Shown here: positions 27,199 to 35,911 of the stretch, one piece after another
Position numbering within the stretch: the first letter of the stretch is position 1
Layout of the letters: each line of letters begins with the position of its first letter
DNA from: Arcobacter cryaerophilus gv. crypticus
GTDB taxonomy: Bacteria > Campylobacterota > Campylobacteria > Campylobacterales > Arcobacteraceae
Assembly: GCF_002993025.1 (NCBI RefSeq)
Contig: NZ_NXGI01000005.1
Span: forward strand, 124,001-188,000
Reading direction: 5' to 3'
DNA length: 64,000 nucleotides
The notes under the pieces: generated by a model
Seen by the model: only the letters and a program-made list of their open reading frames with translations
Databases searched by the model: none
What the model was told of the DNA's origin: nothing
Made by a program: the position numbers and the translations under genes

Positions 27199-28248
27199 AT
27201 GATAAAAATTGAAGATAGAATAATATCAAATGATAGTCCAACTTTTATAATTGCAGAAGTTGGTGCAAATCATAATGGAGATTTAAAACTTGCAAAAAAA
27301 TGTATAGATGCAGCAGCTCTATGTGGAGTTGATGCTGTAAAATTTCAAACATATACAACAGAAGAGCTATTGTCTCATAAAGAAGCGATTGTAACAATCG
27401 GTCAAAATGGAGAAATAACTCAAACATTAAAAGAGTTATTTGACAATGTAACTCTAAAAAGAGAAATTCATAAAGAGATATACGATTATGCAAAATCAAA
27501 GGGGCTTATTTGCTTTTCTACACCATTTAGTGTAGAAGGAGTTGCTTTTTTAGAAGAACTTGATAATCCAATATATAAAATAGCCTCTTCAGATGTAAAT
27601 TATGTAGATATGTTAGAAGTTATTGGAGCTACAAAAAAGCCAGTATTTTTATCTACAGGAAAATGTACACTTCCTGAAATGGATATGGCTATAGAGTTAT
27701 TACAAAAAAGTGGCACTACTGATTTATGCTTATTGCACTGTATTGCAAATTATCCATCAAAAATGGAAAATATGAACTTAAATGTGATAAAGACTTTAAA
27801 ACAGATGTATCCAGAGTTTATAATAGGATTTTCAGATCACTCTTTAGGAATTACTGCTTCTTTGGGGGCTGTTTGTTTTGGAGCAAAAATCATAGAGAAA
27901 CATTTCACTATTGATAAAAATCTTGATGGACCAGATCATTGGTTTAGTATGGATCCAAATGATATGAAAAATCTTGTTATAGGAATTAGAGATTTAGAAG
28001 TAGCATTTGGAACACAAAGAAAAATTTTGGCACAAAATGAAGTACCAGAAAAATATTGGGCAACTAGATCTCTACATATAAATAAAGATTTAAAAGCTGA
28101 AGATATTATAAATAAAGAAGATTTAGATATGTTAAGACCAGGATATGGAATCTCTCCTTTTGATAGAGATAAAGTTATAGGGATAAAATTAGCAAAAGAT
28201 ATAAAAAAAGGTACGGTTTTAGAGTGGGCTCATCTTCAATCAAAATAG
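27199..28248 (+). CDS. nonulosonic acid synthase (PseI/NeuB family)
   Basis: A 349-aa enzyme condensing a 6-carbon diacetamido sugar or ManNAc with PEP. The NeuB TIM barrel is about residues 15-260 (IIAEVGANHNGD, AVKFQTY, FSTPFS, KIASSDV, STGKCTL, HCIANYPSKMENMNL, GFSDHS, EKHFTIDKNLDGPDHWFSMDP). A C-terminal SAF antifreeze-like domain follows (about 290-349). The presence of pseB, pseC and pseF in the same island favours the PseI assignment, but NeuB or LegI cannot be separated by eye. Its 3' end overlaps the metallo-hydrolase gene by 25 nt. Confidence 0.9.
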   Translation: MIKIEDRIISNDSPTFIIAEVGANHNGDLKLAKKCIDAAALCGVDAVKFQTYTTEELLSHKEAIVTIGQNGEITQTLKELFDNVTLKREIHKEIYDYAKSKGLICFSTPFSVEGVAFLEELDNPIYKIASSDVNYVDMLEVIGATKKPVFLSTGKCTLPEMDMAIELLQKSGTTDLCLLHCIANYPSKMENMNLNVIKTLKQMYPEFIIGFSDHSLGITASLGAVCFGAKIIEKHFTIDKNLDGPDHWFSMDPNDMKNLVIGIRDLEVAFGTQRKILAQNEVPEKYWATRSLHINKDLKAEDIINKEDLDMLRPGYGISPFDRDKVIGIKLAKDIKKGTVLEWAHLQSK

Positions 28249-28871
28249 TAACTTGTAATAATAATGATATAAAAATTAATAGTTATGTTTTAATATATCA
28301 AAATTACTCTATTGTTATTGACCCAAATAACTTTGATGAAATAGAAAAAGTTTTAGATGGTACAAAATTAGAGTATATTTTTTTAACTCATGAGCATTTT
28401 GACCATATTATGGCAGTTGATAAACTAAGAGAAAAATATAATGCAAAATTAATTGCTCAAAAACTTACAAGTAAGAATATACAATCTTCATCAAAGAACT
28501 TATCAAAATTTTCTGAAATAATCTTTGATTTTATGAAAAAAACTCAAACTTCAAAAATAGAAGAAATATCTATAAATAGTGCAGATATTGAATATGAAGA
28601 TAGTTATAATTTAAATTGGTATGGAAATACTTTTTTCTTTAAACATACGCCAGGTCATAGTGAAGGAAGTAGTTGTATTTATATAAATAACTACTTGTTT
28701 ACTGGTGATTCTTTATTTGAAAAAGTTGATACCTCTTTTCTTGGTGGCAGAAAAACAAGAGATGATTATTTGAATATTACAATGCCTTTTTTTTACTCAT
28801 TAGATAAAAAAATGCAAGTTTTTGCAGGTCATTATGATAGTTTTATATTAGAAAATAAGCTTTCTAGTTAG
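28224..28871 (+). CDS. metallo-beta-lactamase-fold hydrolase
   Basis: A 215-aa protein with the metal-binding set THEHFDH, GHSEGSS, TGDSLF and AGHYDSF, so it should be an active dinuclear metal hydrolase of the glyoxalase II/thioesterase-like branch. The GTG start at 28224 lies within the synthase gene; no other Met occurs near the N-terminus, so the start is uncertain. Its place beside an acyl-carrier-protein cassette makes an acyl-thioester editing hydrolase an attractive guess (inference). The 3' end overlaps the convergent GNAT gene by 8 nt. Confidence 0.82.
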   Translation: MGSSSIKIVTCNNNDIKINSYVLIYQNYSIVIDPNNFDEIEKVLDGTKLEYIFLTHEHFDHIMAVDKLREKYNAKLIAQKLTSKNIQSSSKNLSKFSEIIFDFMKKTQTSKIEEISINSADIEYEDSYNLNWYGNTFFFKHTPGHSEGSSCIYINNYLFTGDSLFEKVDTSFLGGRKTRDDYLNITMPFFYSLDKKMQVFAGHYDSFILENKLSS

Positions 28872-29622
28872 AAATATTTCTAATAAATATATAATTCTTT
28901 AAACCATCAATAGTAAAGCCGATTGATTTGTTTAAATGAATTGAAGCATAGTTATTATCATCAATCCAACATTTACATATTCTCTTATCATTTGGTAAAC
29001 TAGCAACAAAGTCATATCCTAGTCCCATAGAACGATATTTAGAAGATATACAAAAAATTCTCAATTCATAACCATAAGGTTGTTTTAAATATAGAGCAAA
29101 TCCCAATATCTCATCATTCTTAGCTACATAAAGTTCTTTATTATGAATAAAGTTTTCCAATTCGTTAATTGTTGGAATAAAATCACATAATGGATCAAAA
29201 TTCTCTATAGCCATACTGTGAATTTCTTCTATATCATTTTCATCTGCAAGTTGAATTGAGTTTTTTATACTTTTAGGTAATATTCTATTTTCCTTATTGA
29301 CAAAATATCTAGAAAAAACCTTATAAAAAACAAATCCAAAATCTTCAAATTTAGGAATATCTTTTATATCTTTTGTAACAAACTCAAGTGATATAGGAGT
29401 ATTTATATTTTTTAAAAAAATATCAGATTTCTCAATATCTTTTAAACTATTTACAAAATATAAAAACTTAAAAATCCCATTTTCACTTTTTAGTATAAAA
29501 ATATTATTTCTCTCTATAAAAAATATTTCATTTTCAATAAGAGTTAGGAATTTATTATAATTTATAAAACAATTTGTATATTTTGGTCTATTCTTAAAAA
29601 TTTCTATAGCTTTTTGTTTCAT
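28864..29622 (-). CDS. GNAT-like acyltransferase, copy 1 of a paralogous pair
   Basis: A 252-aa protein with a GNAT core in the C-terminal half: FALYLKQPYGYELRIFCISSKYRSMGLGYDFV (pieces; RSMGLG is the acetyl-CoA pyrophosphate loop) and NKSIGFTIDGLKNYIF. The N-terminal half (NIFILKSENGIFKFLYFVN, ISLEFVTK) aligns by eye with the protein at 35066-35890. It overlaps the adenylating ligase gene by 4 nt, so it probably uses the acyl group activated there. Donor (CoA or carrier protein) and acceptor are not known. Confidence 0.76.
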   Translation of the reverse strand: MKQKAIEIFKNRPKYTNCFINYNKFLTLIENEIFFIERNNIFILKSENGIFKFLYFVNSLKDIEKSDIFLKNINTPISLEFVTKDIKDIPKFEDFGFVFYKVFSRYFVNKENRILPKSIKNSIQLADENDIEEIHSMAIENFDPLCDFIPTINELENFIHNKELYVAKNDEILGFALYLKQPYGYELRIFCISSKYRSMGLGYDFVASLPNDKRICKCWIDDNNYASIHLNKSIGFTIDGLKNYIFIRNISN

Positions 29623-31127
29623 AAGTAATCTTTTAATTTGTTTCTATCAATTTTGCCATTGATATTTAAAGGCATTGCCTCTAGTAAAATAAATTTAGTT
29701 GGAAGCATATACTTTGGTAATTTACTATGAAGAGCTAATAAAATATCTCTTTGAGTTGTTTTAACAGATGATTCATAAATCAGAACTATATTTTTATTTT
29801 CACTATCATATAAAATACAAGCATTATCTACTCCATTTATAGCCAAAATTGCTGTTTCAATCTCTCCTAACTCTATTCTATAGCCCATATGTTTGATTTG
29901 AAAATCTTTTCTTCCTTTATAAATTAGTTCTCCTCTCTCATTATAGTAAACTATATCACCTGTTCTATAAATCTTTTCAGTATAAGCTTTATTTAAAGGA
30001 TTTTGAGTAAAAGCAAGTGTAGTTTTCTCTGGCTCATTATAATATCCAAGAGCTAAAGAGCTTCCTCTTACACAAAGCTCTCCAATCTTATTCTGTTCTG
30101 TTACAAGTCTATCTTGTTCATCAAGAACTAATACATCTGTATTCTTACAAGCAAATCCAATAGGAAGTGGCTCATCATCTGAAAAATCTCTATCTAAAAT
30201 ATAGTGTGTACAAATTACTGTTGTTTCAGTAGGACCAAAAAAATTAGAATAAATTGTATTTGGTAAATGTTTTTTCCAATACATCAAATGTTTTGTAGGC
30301 ATTAATTCTCCACCATAAAAAACAGTTTTAATATCTAAATTTCTATTTTTTAATAAATCTAATTTAGAAATAGTTGTTAGAATTGATGGTACCCAATAGA
30401 TAAAATTAACTTGCTTTTCTTCCAAATAATCAAGCAATTTAGGAGGAAACATAAATAAGCTTTCAGGTATTAAAACTAACGTTGAACCTGTAGCTAATGT
30501 TATATAAAGGTCTGAAGCAGAAATATCAAAATGAAGTGGAGATTGATTTCCTAGTATTAAATTTTCATCAAATTTATACTCCTTTATAACCCACTCAATA
30601 TAATCTATCATCGCTTTATGTGGTAATGTAACTCCTTTAGGTATTCCCGTTGAACCAGATGTATTCAGGATATATACAGGATCCATATCTATTGATAAAT
30701 TATAGTTTTTAAAATCAAACTCTATTTTTTCTGTAATATTAATATTATCCAACAAAATTAGCTCTACTTGACTACTTAAATCTTTTAATAGTTTTGCATT
30801 ATTTGAATCTGTTATAATATATTTTAAATCTATATTTTTTATAATAGCTTCGATTCTAGAAAATGGATTTTTAGTATCTAATGGTACATAAAAATCAGCA
30901 TTATAGAGTATCCCTAAAAAAGATTTTATTGCTTCAATGGATTTTGGTAAAAATACACCTATTGGTAAATTTTTACTTATATTTTTTGATTGTAAATAAT
31001 ATGTAATATTTTTAGCTTGCTGTTGTAAATCTATAAAATTTATAATTTCTTTTTCATCTATTACTGCTATTTTATTTGGAAATTTTTTAACTGTATCTTC
31101 TAAATATTCTAAAACATGTTTTTTCAT
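29619..31127 (-). CDS. stand-alone adenylation enzyme (DltA/NRPS A-domain-like)
   Basis: A 502-aa ATP-dependent ligase, the length of DltA. Core motifs: TSGSTGIPKG (156-165), FFGPTETT (297-303), YRTGD (387-391), GRKDFQIKHMGYRIELGEIE and the adenylation lysine K492 in NINGKIDRNKL. D201 in HFDISASD sits where A-domains and DltA keep the Asp that binds the substrate amino group, suggesting an amino-acid substrate. No carrier domain is fused, so it would load a free carrier, most likely one of the two acyl carrier proteins opposite. It is divergent from that operon. Confidence 0.88.
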   Translation of the reverse strand: MKKHVLEYLEDTVKKFPNKIAVIDEKEIINFIDLQQQAKNITYYLQSKNISKNLPIGVFLPKSIEAIKSFLGILYNADFYVPLDTKNPFSRIEAIIKNIDLKYIITDSNNAKLLKDLSSQVELILLDNINITEKIEFDFKNYNLSIDMDPVYILNTSGSTGIPKGVTLPHKAMIDYIEWVIKEYKFDENLILGNQSPLHFDISASDLYITLATGSTLVLIPESLFMFPPKLLDYLEEKQVNFIYWVPSILTTISKLDLLKNRNLDIKTVFYGGELMPTKHLMYWKKHLPNTIYSNFFGPTETTVICTHYILDRDFSDDEPLPIGFACKNTDVLVLDEQDRLVTEQNKIGELCVRGSSLALGYYNEPEKTTLAFTQNPLNKAYTEKIYRTGDIVYYNERGELIYKGRKDFQIKHMGYRIELGEIETAILAINGVDNACILYDSENKNIVLIYESSVKTTQRDILLALHSKLPKYMLPTKFILLEAMPLNINGKIDRNKLKDYL

Positions 31128-31182
31128 AATAAGTCCTTTATAAAGTAGCTTTATATTAATACAAAATTTATTCTATCTTAAA

Positions 31183-31188
31183 TATAAT
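31183..31188 (+). promoter_or_regulatory. candidate -10 box of the acyl operon
   Basis: TATAAT lies 32 bp upstream of the first carrier-protein ATG (31220), in the 92-bp gap divergent from the ligase gene. GGGG at 31211-31214 is the ribosome site. No -35 is recognisable. Confidence 0.45.
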
Positions 31189-31219
31189 AATTTAAAATTA
31201 AAAAACAAAAGGGGTTAGT

Positions 31220-31438
31220 ATGGAATTAGAAAAAAAATTGGAGTTATTAGCAAATTTATTAGAGTTAGAAATTGGTGAATTCTCTCCTGAAACTAATCTT
31301 GATGATTTAGAAGAGTGGGACTCTTTAGCTGCTATTTCTTATGTTGTTATGATGGATGAAGAGTTTGGTATAGTTGCGAATCCAACAGATATTAAAAACT
31401 TCAAGACTATCCAAGATATATTAGATAGTATGAAATAA
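31220..31438 (+). CDS. acyl carrier protein 1
   Basis: A 72-aa acidic four-helix carrier protein. The phosphopantetheine site is S35 in EEWDSLAAISY, the usual D-S-L motif. It begins the plus-strand acyl operon and its stop shares bases with the next start (TAATGG). It is distinct from a housekeeping AcpP, whose attachment loop normally reads 'GADSLDTVELVM'. Probable carrier for the starter loaded by the divergent ligase or for KAS III products. Confidence 0.9.
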   Translation: MELEKKLELLANLLELEIGEFSPETNLDDLEEWDSLAAISYVVMMDEEFGIVANPTDIKNFKTIQDILDSMK

Positions 31439-32514
31439 TGGCAATAGACTATATAAAAAATGTAAAAATTTCAGCTGTTTGTTGTGCCGTACCAACAGAT
31501 AAATTAACTGCTGAAGACTTTTATCAATATCTTGATAAAGATAATGTAGATAGATTTGTAAAAGATGCTGGTGTAAAACAAAAGTTTTATAGTAAAAATA
31601 GAAAAACTATAACATCTGATTTATGTTTTGAGGCAGCAGAAGAGATTTTTAAGAAAAAAAATATTGATAAAAATAGTATAGATGCTCTTATATTTATAAC
31701 ACAATCTCCTGATTATGGTGTTCCTACTACCTCTAGTACTTTACAATATAGACTTGGTTTATCTGAAAATTGTATGGCTTATGATGTAAATCTTGGTTGT
31801 TCTGGGTATGTCTATGGACTTCATCTTGCTGCTTCAAAACTTCAAAGTGGATATTTAAAAAGAGTTTTACTTTTAGTTGGAGATACAGGAGAAGCCGTTA
31901 GTACTTCACCAACTTTAAATGATTTGCTTTTTGGAGATTGTGGAAGTGCAACTTTGATAGATTATGAAGATGGTGCAAAAGGTTTTAGATTTGATTTACA
32001 AACAATCGGTAGTGGATTTAAAGCTTTAGGGGCTACAACAGGGCTTAGATATGCCTATGTTGGCTATCCAACTTTTGACCCAGCTATTCATATGGATGGT
32101 TTAGCAGTCTTTACTTTTAGTATTACAAAAGTTCCAAAACTTTTTAAATCCTTTTTAGAAACTTTTGATATGTCAATAGATGATTATGATACAGTCTTGC
32201 TTCATCAAGCAAATAAATCTATGCTAGATGTAATTACAAAAAAAATAAAAGTAGATAAATCAAAAGTTCCACTTTCACTTGATAGATATGCAAACACATC
32301 TTCAGCTACTATTCCAAATGTTATGTGTGATTATTATGCTTCAAATAATGAAGATAAAGAAGTTCCTATTATTATGGCAGGTTTTGGTATAGGTTTATCT
32401 TTAGGTATTGCTGATGCTTATATAAATCCAAAAGATATTTTTCCAATCATATCAACGGATATTACTTGGGATGAAGGAAGAGAGAAGGTATTGGAAGCAA
32501 ATGCTAAATCTTAA
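31438..32514 (+). CDS. KAS III (FabH-like) ketoacyl-ACP synthase 1
   Basis: A 358-aa thiolase-fold condensing enzyme with the full catalytic triad: C121 in NLGCSGYVYGL, H256 in LLHQANKSM and N286 in RYANTSSATIP. It should catalyse decarboxylative condensation of an acyl-CoA or acyl starter with malonyl-ACP. A second complete KAS III lies at 35912, so these are unlikely to be the general FabH of membrane lipid synthesis. It overlaps the next gene by 14 nt. Confidence 0.92.
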   Translation: MAIDYIKNVKISAVCCAVPTDKLTAEDFYQYLDKDNVDRFVKDAGVKQKFYSKNRKTITSDLCFEAAEEIFKKKNIDKNSIDALIFITQSPDYGVPTTSSTLQYRLGLSENCMAYDVNLGCSGYVYGLHLAASKLQSGYLKRVLLLVGDTGEAVSTSPTLNDLLFGDCGSATLIDYEDGAKGFRFDLQTIGSGFKALGATTGLRYAYVGYPTFDPAIHMDGLAVFTFSITKVPKLFKSFLETFDMSIDDYDTVLLHQANKSMLDVITKKIKVDKSKVPLSLDRYANTSSATIPNVMCDYYASNNEDKEVPIIMAGFGIGLSLGIADAYINPKDIFPIISTDITWDEGREKVLEANAKS

Positions 32515-33226
32515 AGATAAAAAAATACTTGTAATGGGTGCAACAGGTGGTATAGGAAGAGAGACTGCTATTTTATTAAGTAAATTAGGAGCAAAGCTAG
32601 TTATTAGTGGTAGAAATATAGATAGATTAGATGAAGTTTTTAATCTTCTAGAAGGAACTTTACATAGAAAAATATCATTTGATATTATAAATATTGATGA
32701 AGTTTCTAAATTTATAAAAGATATAGTTGAATTTGATAATATAAAATTAGATGGTTTAGTTTATAGTACAGGTCTTATCCCTACTATGCCAATTAAAAAT
32801 ACAGATTATAAATTTTTACATAATATAATGTTGGTAAATTATTTTGGTTTTGCAGAGATGGTTCGAAATTTTAGTAATAAAAAATTATCTGATGGTGGAA
32901 GTATTGTTGCTTTATCTTCATATGCATCTATAAATGGAGATAAAGGACAGCTTGCCTATAGTGCTTCAAAAGGAGCTATTGATAGTAGTATAGTTGTTAT
33001 GGCTAAAGAACTTTTTGCAAAAAATATAAGAGTCAATGCTATTCGTCCTGCTATAGTAAATTGTGAAGAATTAAACTTGAACGATAGAACCAAAGAACTG
33101 GTTAATCTTATGCAAACAGGACCAATAGATCCTAAAAATATTGCAGAACAAATAGTATTTTTATTGAGTGATTGTTCAAGTGGAGTTTATGGTAGATGTT
33201 TTGATGTAAGAGGTTATTTATCATGA
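32501..33226 (+). CDS. SDR oxidoreductase 1 (FabG-like ketoreductase)
   Basis: A 241-aa short-chain dehydrogenase: MGATGGIGRETA (NAD(P) loop), S140, and Y153-x3-K157 in AYSASKGA. The C-terminal DCSSGVYGRCFDVRGY is FabG-like. It probably reduces the 3-ketoacyl-ACP made by the KAS III upstream. ATG 32501 is chosen (GGAAG 5 nt upstream) over the in-frame ATG at 32471. It overlaps SDR 2 by 4 nt. Confidence 0.88.
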   Translation: MLNLKDKKILVMGATGGIGRETAILLSKLGAKLVISGRNIDRLDEVFNLLEGTLHRKISFDIINIDEVSKFIKDIVEFDNIKLDGLVYSTGLIPTMPIKNTDYKFLHNIMLVNYFGFAEMVRNFSNKKLSDGGSIVALSSYASINGDKGQLAYSASKGAIDSSIVVMAKELFAKNIRVNAIRPAIVNCEELNLNDRTKELVNLMQTGPIDPKNIAEQIVFLLSDCSSGVYGRCFDVRGYLS

Positions 33227-33984
33227 TATCTTTTAAAAATAAAAAAATATTAGTTACTGGAGCTAGCTCAGGATTAGGAAGAGAAGTTGCTATTCATTTA
33301 AGTGAATTAGAAGCAAAAGTAGTTCTTATAGCAAGAGATGAAGATAGACTAAAAGAGACTATATCTCTTATGAAAGAACCTAAAAAACATAAATATTTTT
33401 TATATGACTTAGAAAATATAGATGATATTTCTACTTTAGTTACAAATTGTGTTGGGTATAATAATTTAAAATTTGATGGTTTTGTCCATTGTGCTGGAGT
33501 ACCCGCTATTTATCCATTAAAAGTTTTAGACTATAAAAAATTTGAAAAAGTTTTTAAAATAAATACTTACTCCTATTTGGAAATTATAAAACATTTATCA
33601 AAAAAACAAAATTCAAATGATGAAGCTGGAATAGTATATTTATCTTCTTTACTTAAATCAAAAAAAGCACAAATGACTTATATTATAAGTAAAGTTTCAG
33701 CTGATGCTATATCAAAGACACTCTCTTTAGAACTTATAAAAAGAAGAATCAGAGTAAATAGTATTTTAATAGGTTCTTCTGCAACTAAAATGATAGAAGA
33801 TACAGAAAAGTATAGATTATTAACTAGTGATGTAGAAAAAGCTAATTTACCAGAGCATTATAATCCTATGTGGAAACTATTAAGTACAAAAGAAGTTTCT
33901 AATATGATAATATTTCTTTTAAGTGATAGTGCAAGATATATTGTTGGTGAAAATTATTTTATAGATGGAGGATATTTTATATGA
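33223..33984 (+). CDS. SDR oxidoreductase 2 (FabG-like)
   Basis: A 253-aa SDR with VTGASSGLGREVA, VHCAGV, S142 and Y153-x3-K157 in TYIISKVSAD, and C-terminal VGENYFIDGGY. The catalytic Tyr/Lys fall at the same residue numbers as in SDR 1, so the two are likely old duplicates with different chain specificity. It overlaps the acyltransferase gene by 4 nt. Alternatively it may act on the sugar itself. Confidence 0.87.
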   Translation: MISFKNKKILVTGASSGLGREVAIHLSELEAKVVLIARDEDRLKETISLMKEPKKHKYFLYDLENIDDISTLVTNCVGYNNLKFDGFVHCAGVPAIYPLKVLDYKKFEKVFKINTYSYLEIIKHLSKKQNSNDEAGIVYLSSLLKSKKAQMTYIISKVSADAISKTLSLELIKRRIRVNSILIGSSATKMIEDTEKYRLLTSDVEKANLPEHYNPMWKLLSTKEVSNMIIFLLSDSARYIVGENYFIDGGYFI

Positions 33985-34823
33985 AAATGGAATTGTTCAA
34001 AGATACTAAAGGTCAAATATTTACACTCGAAGATGCTATTAAAACTTTAAAAGAACTTGGTGCAAATAAAGCTAAAATACTCTATATTCATACAGATATA
34101 GGTTTTGGGAAACCTTTAGTAAAAAGAAAAGAGTTTATATCGAAACTTTATGAGGCTATCATTTCTTTGGGTGTAAAAACTTTGATATTTCCTACGTATA
34201 CATTTAGTTTTTGTAATTATGAAGACTATGATATAAAAAATTCTAAAACAACTATGGGAATTTTAAATGAGTATGCAAGAACTCAAGAAAATAGTTTTAG
34301 AACAAGAGATCCCTTAATGTCAGTTTGTGTAATAGGTGAAGTTCCAGAAGAGTTTCATAATTTATCTAATCTTTCTTGTGGAGAAGGTAGCTCATTTGAT
34401 ATTATGTCAAAAAGCGATGAAAATATGTTTTTATTTTTTGGTGCAAAACCAACTGAGTGTTTTACCTTTTTACATTATGTTGAAGCAGTATATAAAGTTC
34501 CTTATAGATACGATAAAGAGTTCGAAGGCAATATAATAGATGAAAATGGTTTAAAATCAAAAGAAAAGTATCTTTTGTATACTCTTTATGATACAGTAAT
34601 TCCTTATGTAAAAATAGATTTTCAAAATCATTTAGAAAATAAAAATATTTTAAATAAAATTTCTTTTGGAGAAAAAGAACTATTCCTTGTAAAAGGAAAA
34701 AGCGTTTTTGAAGAGACAATAAAATGTTTAGATAAAGATATAAATTTACTTTTAGCAAGACCTTACGATAAATATAAATTAGGTACTAGCTATGCTTATG
34801 GTAATGTCAATAGTGTAAAATAA
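33981..34823 (+). CDS. AAC(3)-fold N-acyltransferase
   Basis: A 280-aa protein of the aminoglycoside 3-N-acetyltransferase (Antibiotic_NAT) fold: YIHTDIGFG near the N-terminus, LIFPTYTFSFCN, and FLHYVEAVYKVPYR, the family's conserved H-x-x-E and PYR segment. In surface-glycan loci these enzymes acylate amino sugars. Being inside an ACP/KAS/SDR operon, it is the strongest candidate to move the finished acyl chain from the carrier protein to a sugar amine. It should not be read as an antibiotic-resistance gene. Confidence 0.84.
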   Translation: MKMELFKDTKGQIFTLEDAIKTLKELGANKAKILYIHTDIGFGKPLVKRKEFISKLYEAIISLGVKTLIFPTYTFSFCNYEDYDIKNSKTTMGILNEYARTQENSFRTRDPLMSVCVIGEVPEEFHNLSNLSCGEGSSFDIMSKSDENMFLFFGAKPTECFTFLHYVEAVYKVPYRYDKEFEGNIIDENGLKSKEKYLLYTLYDTVIPYVKIDFQNHLENKNILNKISFGEKELFLVKGKSVFEETIKCLDKDINLLLARPYDKYKLGTSYAYGNVNSVK

Positions 34824-34839
34824 TAAAGGGAAAATAATA

Positions 34840-35073
34840 ATGGAAGAGATTAGAGAAATACTTATAGATACTAGACCAGAATATGATTTTTTAGACGAGG
34901 TTGATTTTATAGAATCTGGAATGCTTGATAGCTTTGATGTTCTTACTTTAGTTACAGAGTTAGAAGAAAAATTTAATATTCGTATAAATGGAAGTGATAT
35001 TTTACCAGAAAATTTTTGTAGTATAAAAGCCATAGAAAATCTTATAGTAAAAAGTGGAGGAACTTTTGAATAA
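34840..35073 (+). CDS. acyl carrier protein 2
   Basis: A 77-aa carrier protein with S31 in ESGMLDSFDVLTLV as the phosphopantetheine site (D-S-F instead of D-S-L). Acidic, no extra domain. It resembles the D-alanyl or aminoacyl carrier proteins used by stand-alone ligases as much as fatty-acid ACP, so it may be the partner of the adenylating enzyme at 29619. AAGGG precedes the start. Confidence 0.86.
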   Translation: MEEIREILIDTRPEYDFLDEVDFIESGMLDSFDVLTLVTELEEKFNIRINGSDILPENFCSIKAIENLIVKSGGTFE

Positions 35074-35890
35074 AGATAATACTCACATTGAAGAAATAAA
35101 AAGTATTATTAATTCAAGAATAAAAAAAACGAATTGTTTCTCTTTTTTTAATGAAATATGTGATTGGATAGAAAAAAACAAAGCAGATTTTTATCTCGTA
35201 GATAACTCTATTTTTGTATTTTTTAAAGCAAATGGATTTTATAAGTTTTACTATTGGGTAGACAATTTTGAAGATATAAAACTTGCCAAAACTCTATTAG
35301 ATCAATATAGAAATAAAAGTGAAATATCACTAGAATTTACTACAAAAAACAATAGATTTTTAGTAGAAATTAAAGAACAAATCTACTCTATAGGTTTTGA
35401 ATTTTGTGCAGAGTTTGCAAGATTGCTTTCTGGTACAAATAAACTTCAAGATAAAGAAAATAAATATTTTGATATGTTTGAAATCGCAAAAGTTGAAGAT
35501 AAAAATGAATTACTAGAGATTATGCATAAAGAGTTTGATAAAATAAAAGATGATATTCCAACAGAAGATGAATTATTAGAGTTAATAGATAAAAAATCTA
35601 TTTTAATAAGAAAAATAGAGAATCAAATTGTATATATACAAATATATGAGTATTCTCATGGAATTTTATATTCAAGAATGACTTGGATAAAAAAAGAGTA
35701 TAGAAAAGCAAAATATACAATAGAATTTTATAATGCAGACTCTGATTATATTGAACAGCTTAATATTCAAAATAAACAGATAAGATGTTATTTTTGGGTT
35801 GATACATCTATCAAAAACTATAAGATTACACTAAAACTTGGGGCTACTTTAGATGGTTTAACAAGTAATATTTTTGTATATAAGAAATAA
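35066..35890 (+). CDS. GNAT-like acyltransferase, copy 2 of a paralogous pair
   Basis: About 274 aa, related by eye to the protein at 28864-29622 along its length (SIFVFFKANGFYKFYYWVDNFEDIK, ISLEFTTK, then KLGATLDGLTSNIFVYKK at the end). The usual GNAT R/Q-x-x-G-x-G/A loop is poorly kept (KKEYRKAKYTI), so CoA binding may be lost or altered. TTG 35066 is proposed as the start: GGAGG at 35056-35060 is 5 nt upstream and the gene overlaps ACP 2. It may accept an acyl group from the carrier protein. Confidence 0.72.
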   Translation: MNKDNTHIEEIKSIINSRIKKTNCFSFFNEICDWIEKNKADFYLVDNSIFVFFKANGFYKFYYWVDNFEDIKLAKTLLDQYRNKSEISLEFTTKNNRFLVEIKEQIYSIGFEFCAEFARLLSGTNKLQDKENKYFDMFEIAKVEDKNELLEIMHKEFDKIKDDIPTEDELLELIDKKSILIRKIENQIVYIQIYEYSHGILYSRMTWIKKEYRKAKYTIEFYNADSDYIEQLNIQNKQIRCYFWVDTSIKNYKITLKLGATLDGLTSNIFVYKK

Positions 35891-35911
35891 AAAAAAGGCT
35901 ACAAAAAGAAA

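Noticed and set aside
27386-27400. CGATTGTAACAATCG palindrome inside the nonulosonate synthase gene as a third copy of the manC-type element
   Set aside because: It is a single palindrome, lacks the TTGGAA/TTCCGAA bracket and the second hairpin, so chance is more likely.
33981-34823. Aminoglycoside resistance gene
   Set aside because: The AAC(3) fold is used for sugar N-acylation in glycan loci, and the gene lies within an ACP/KAS operon.
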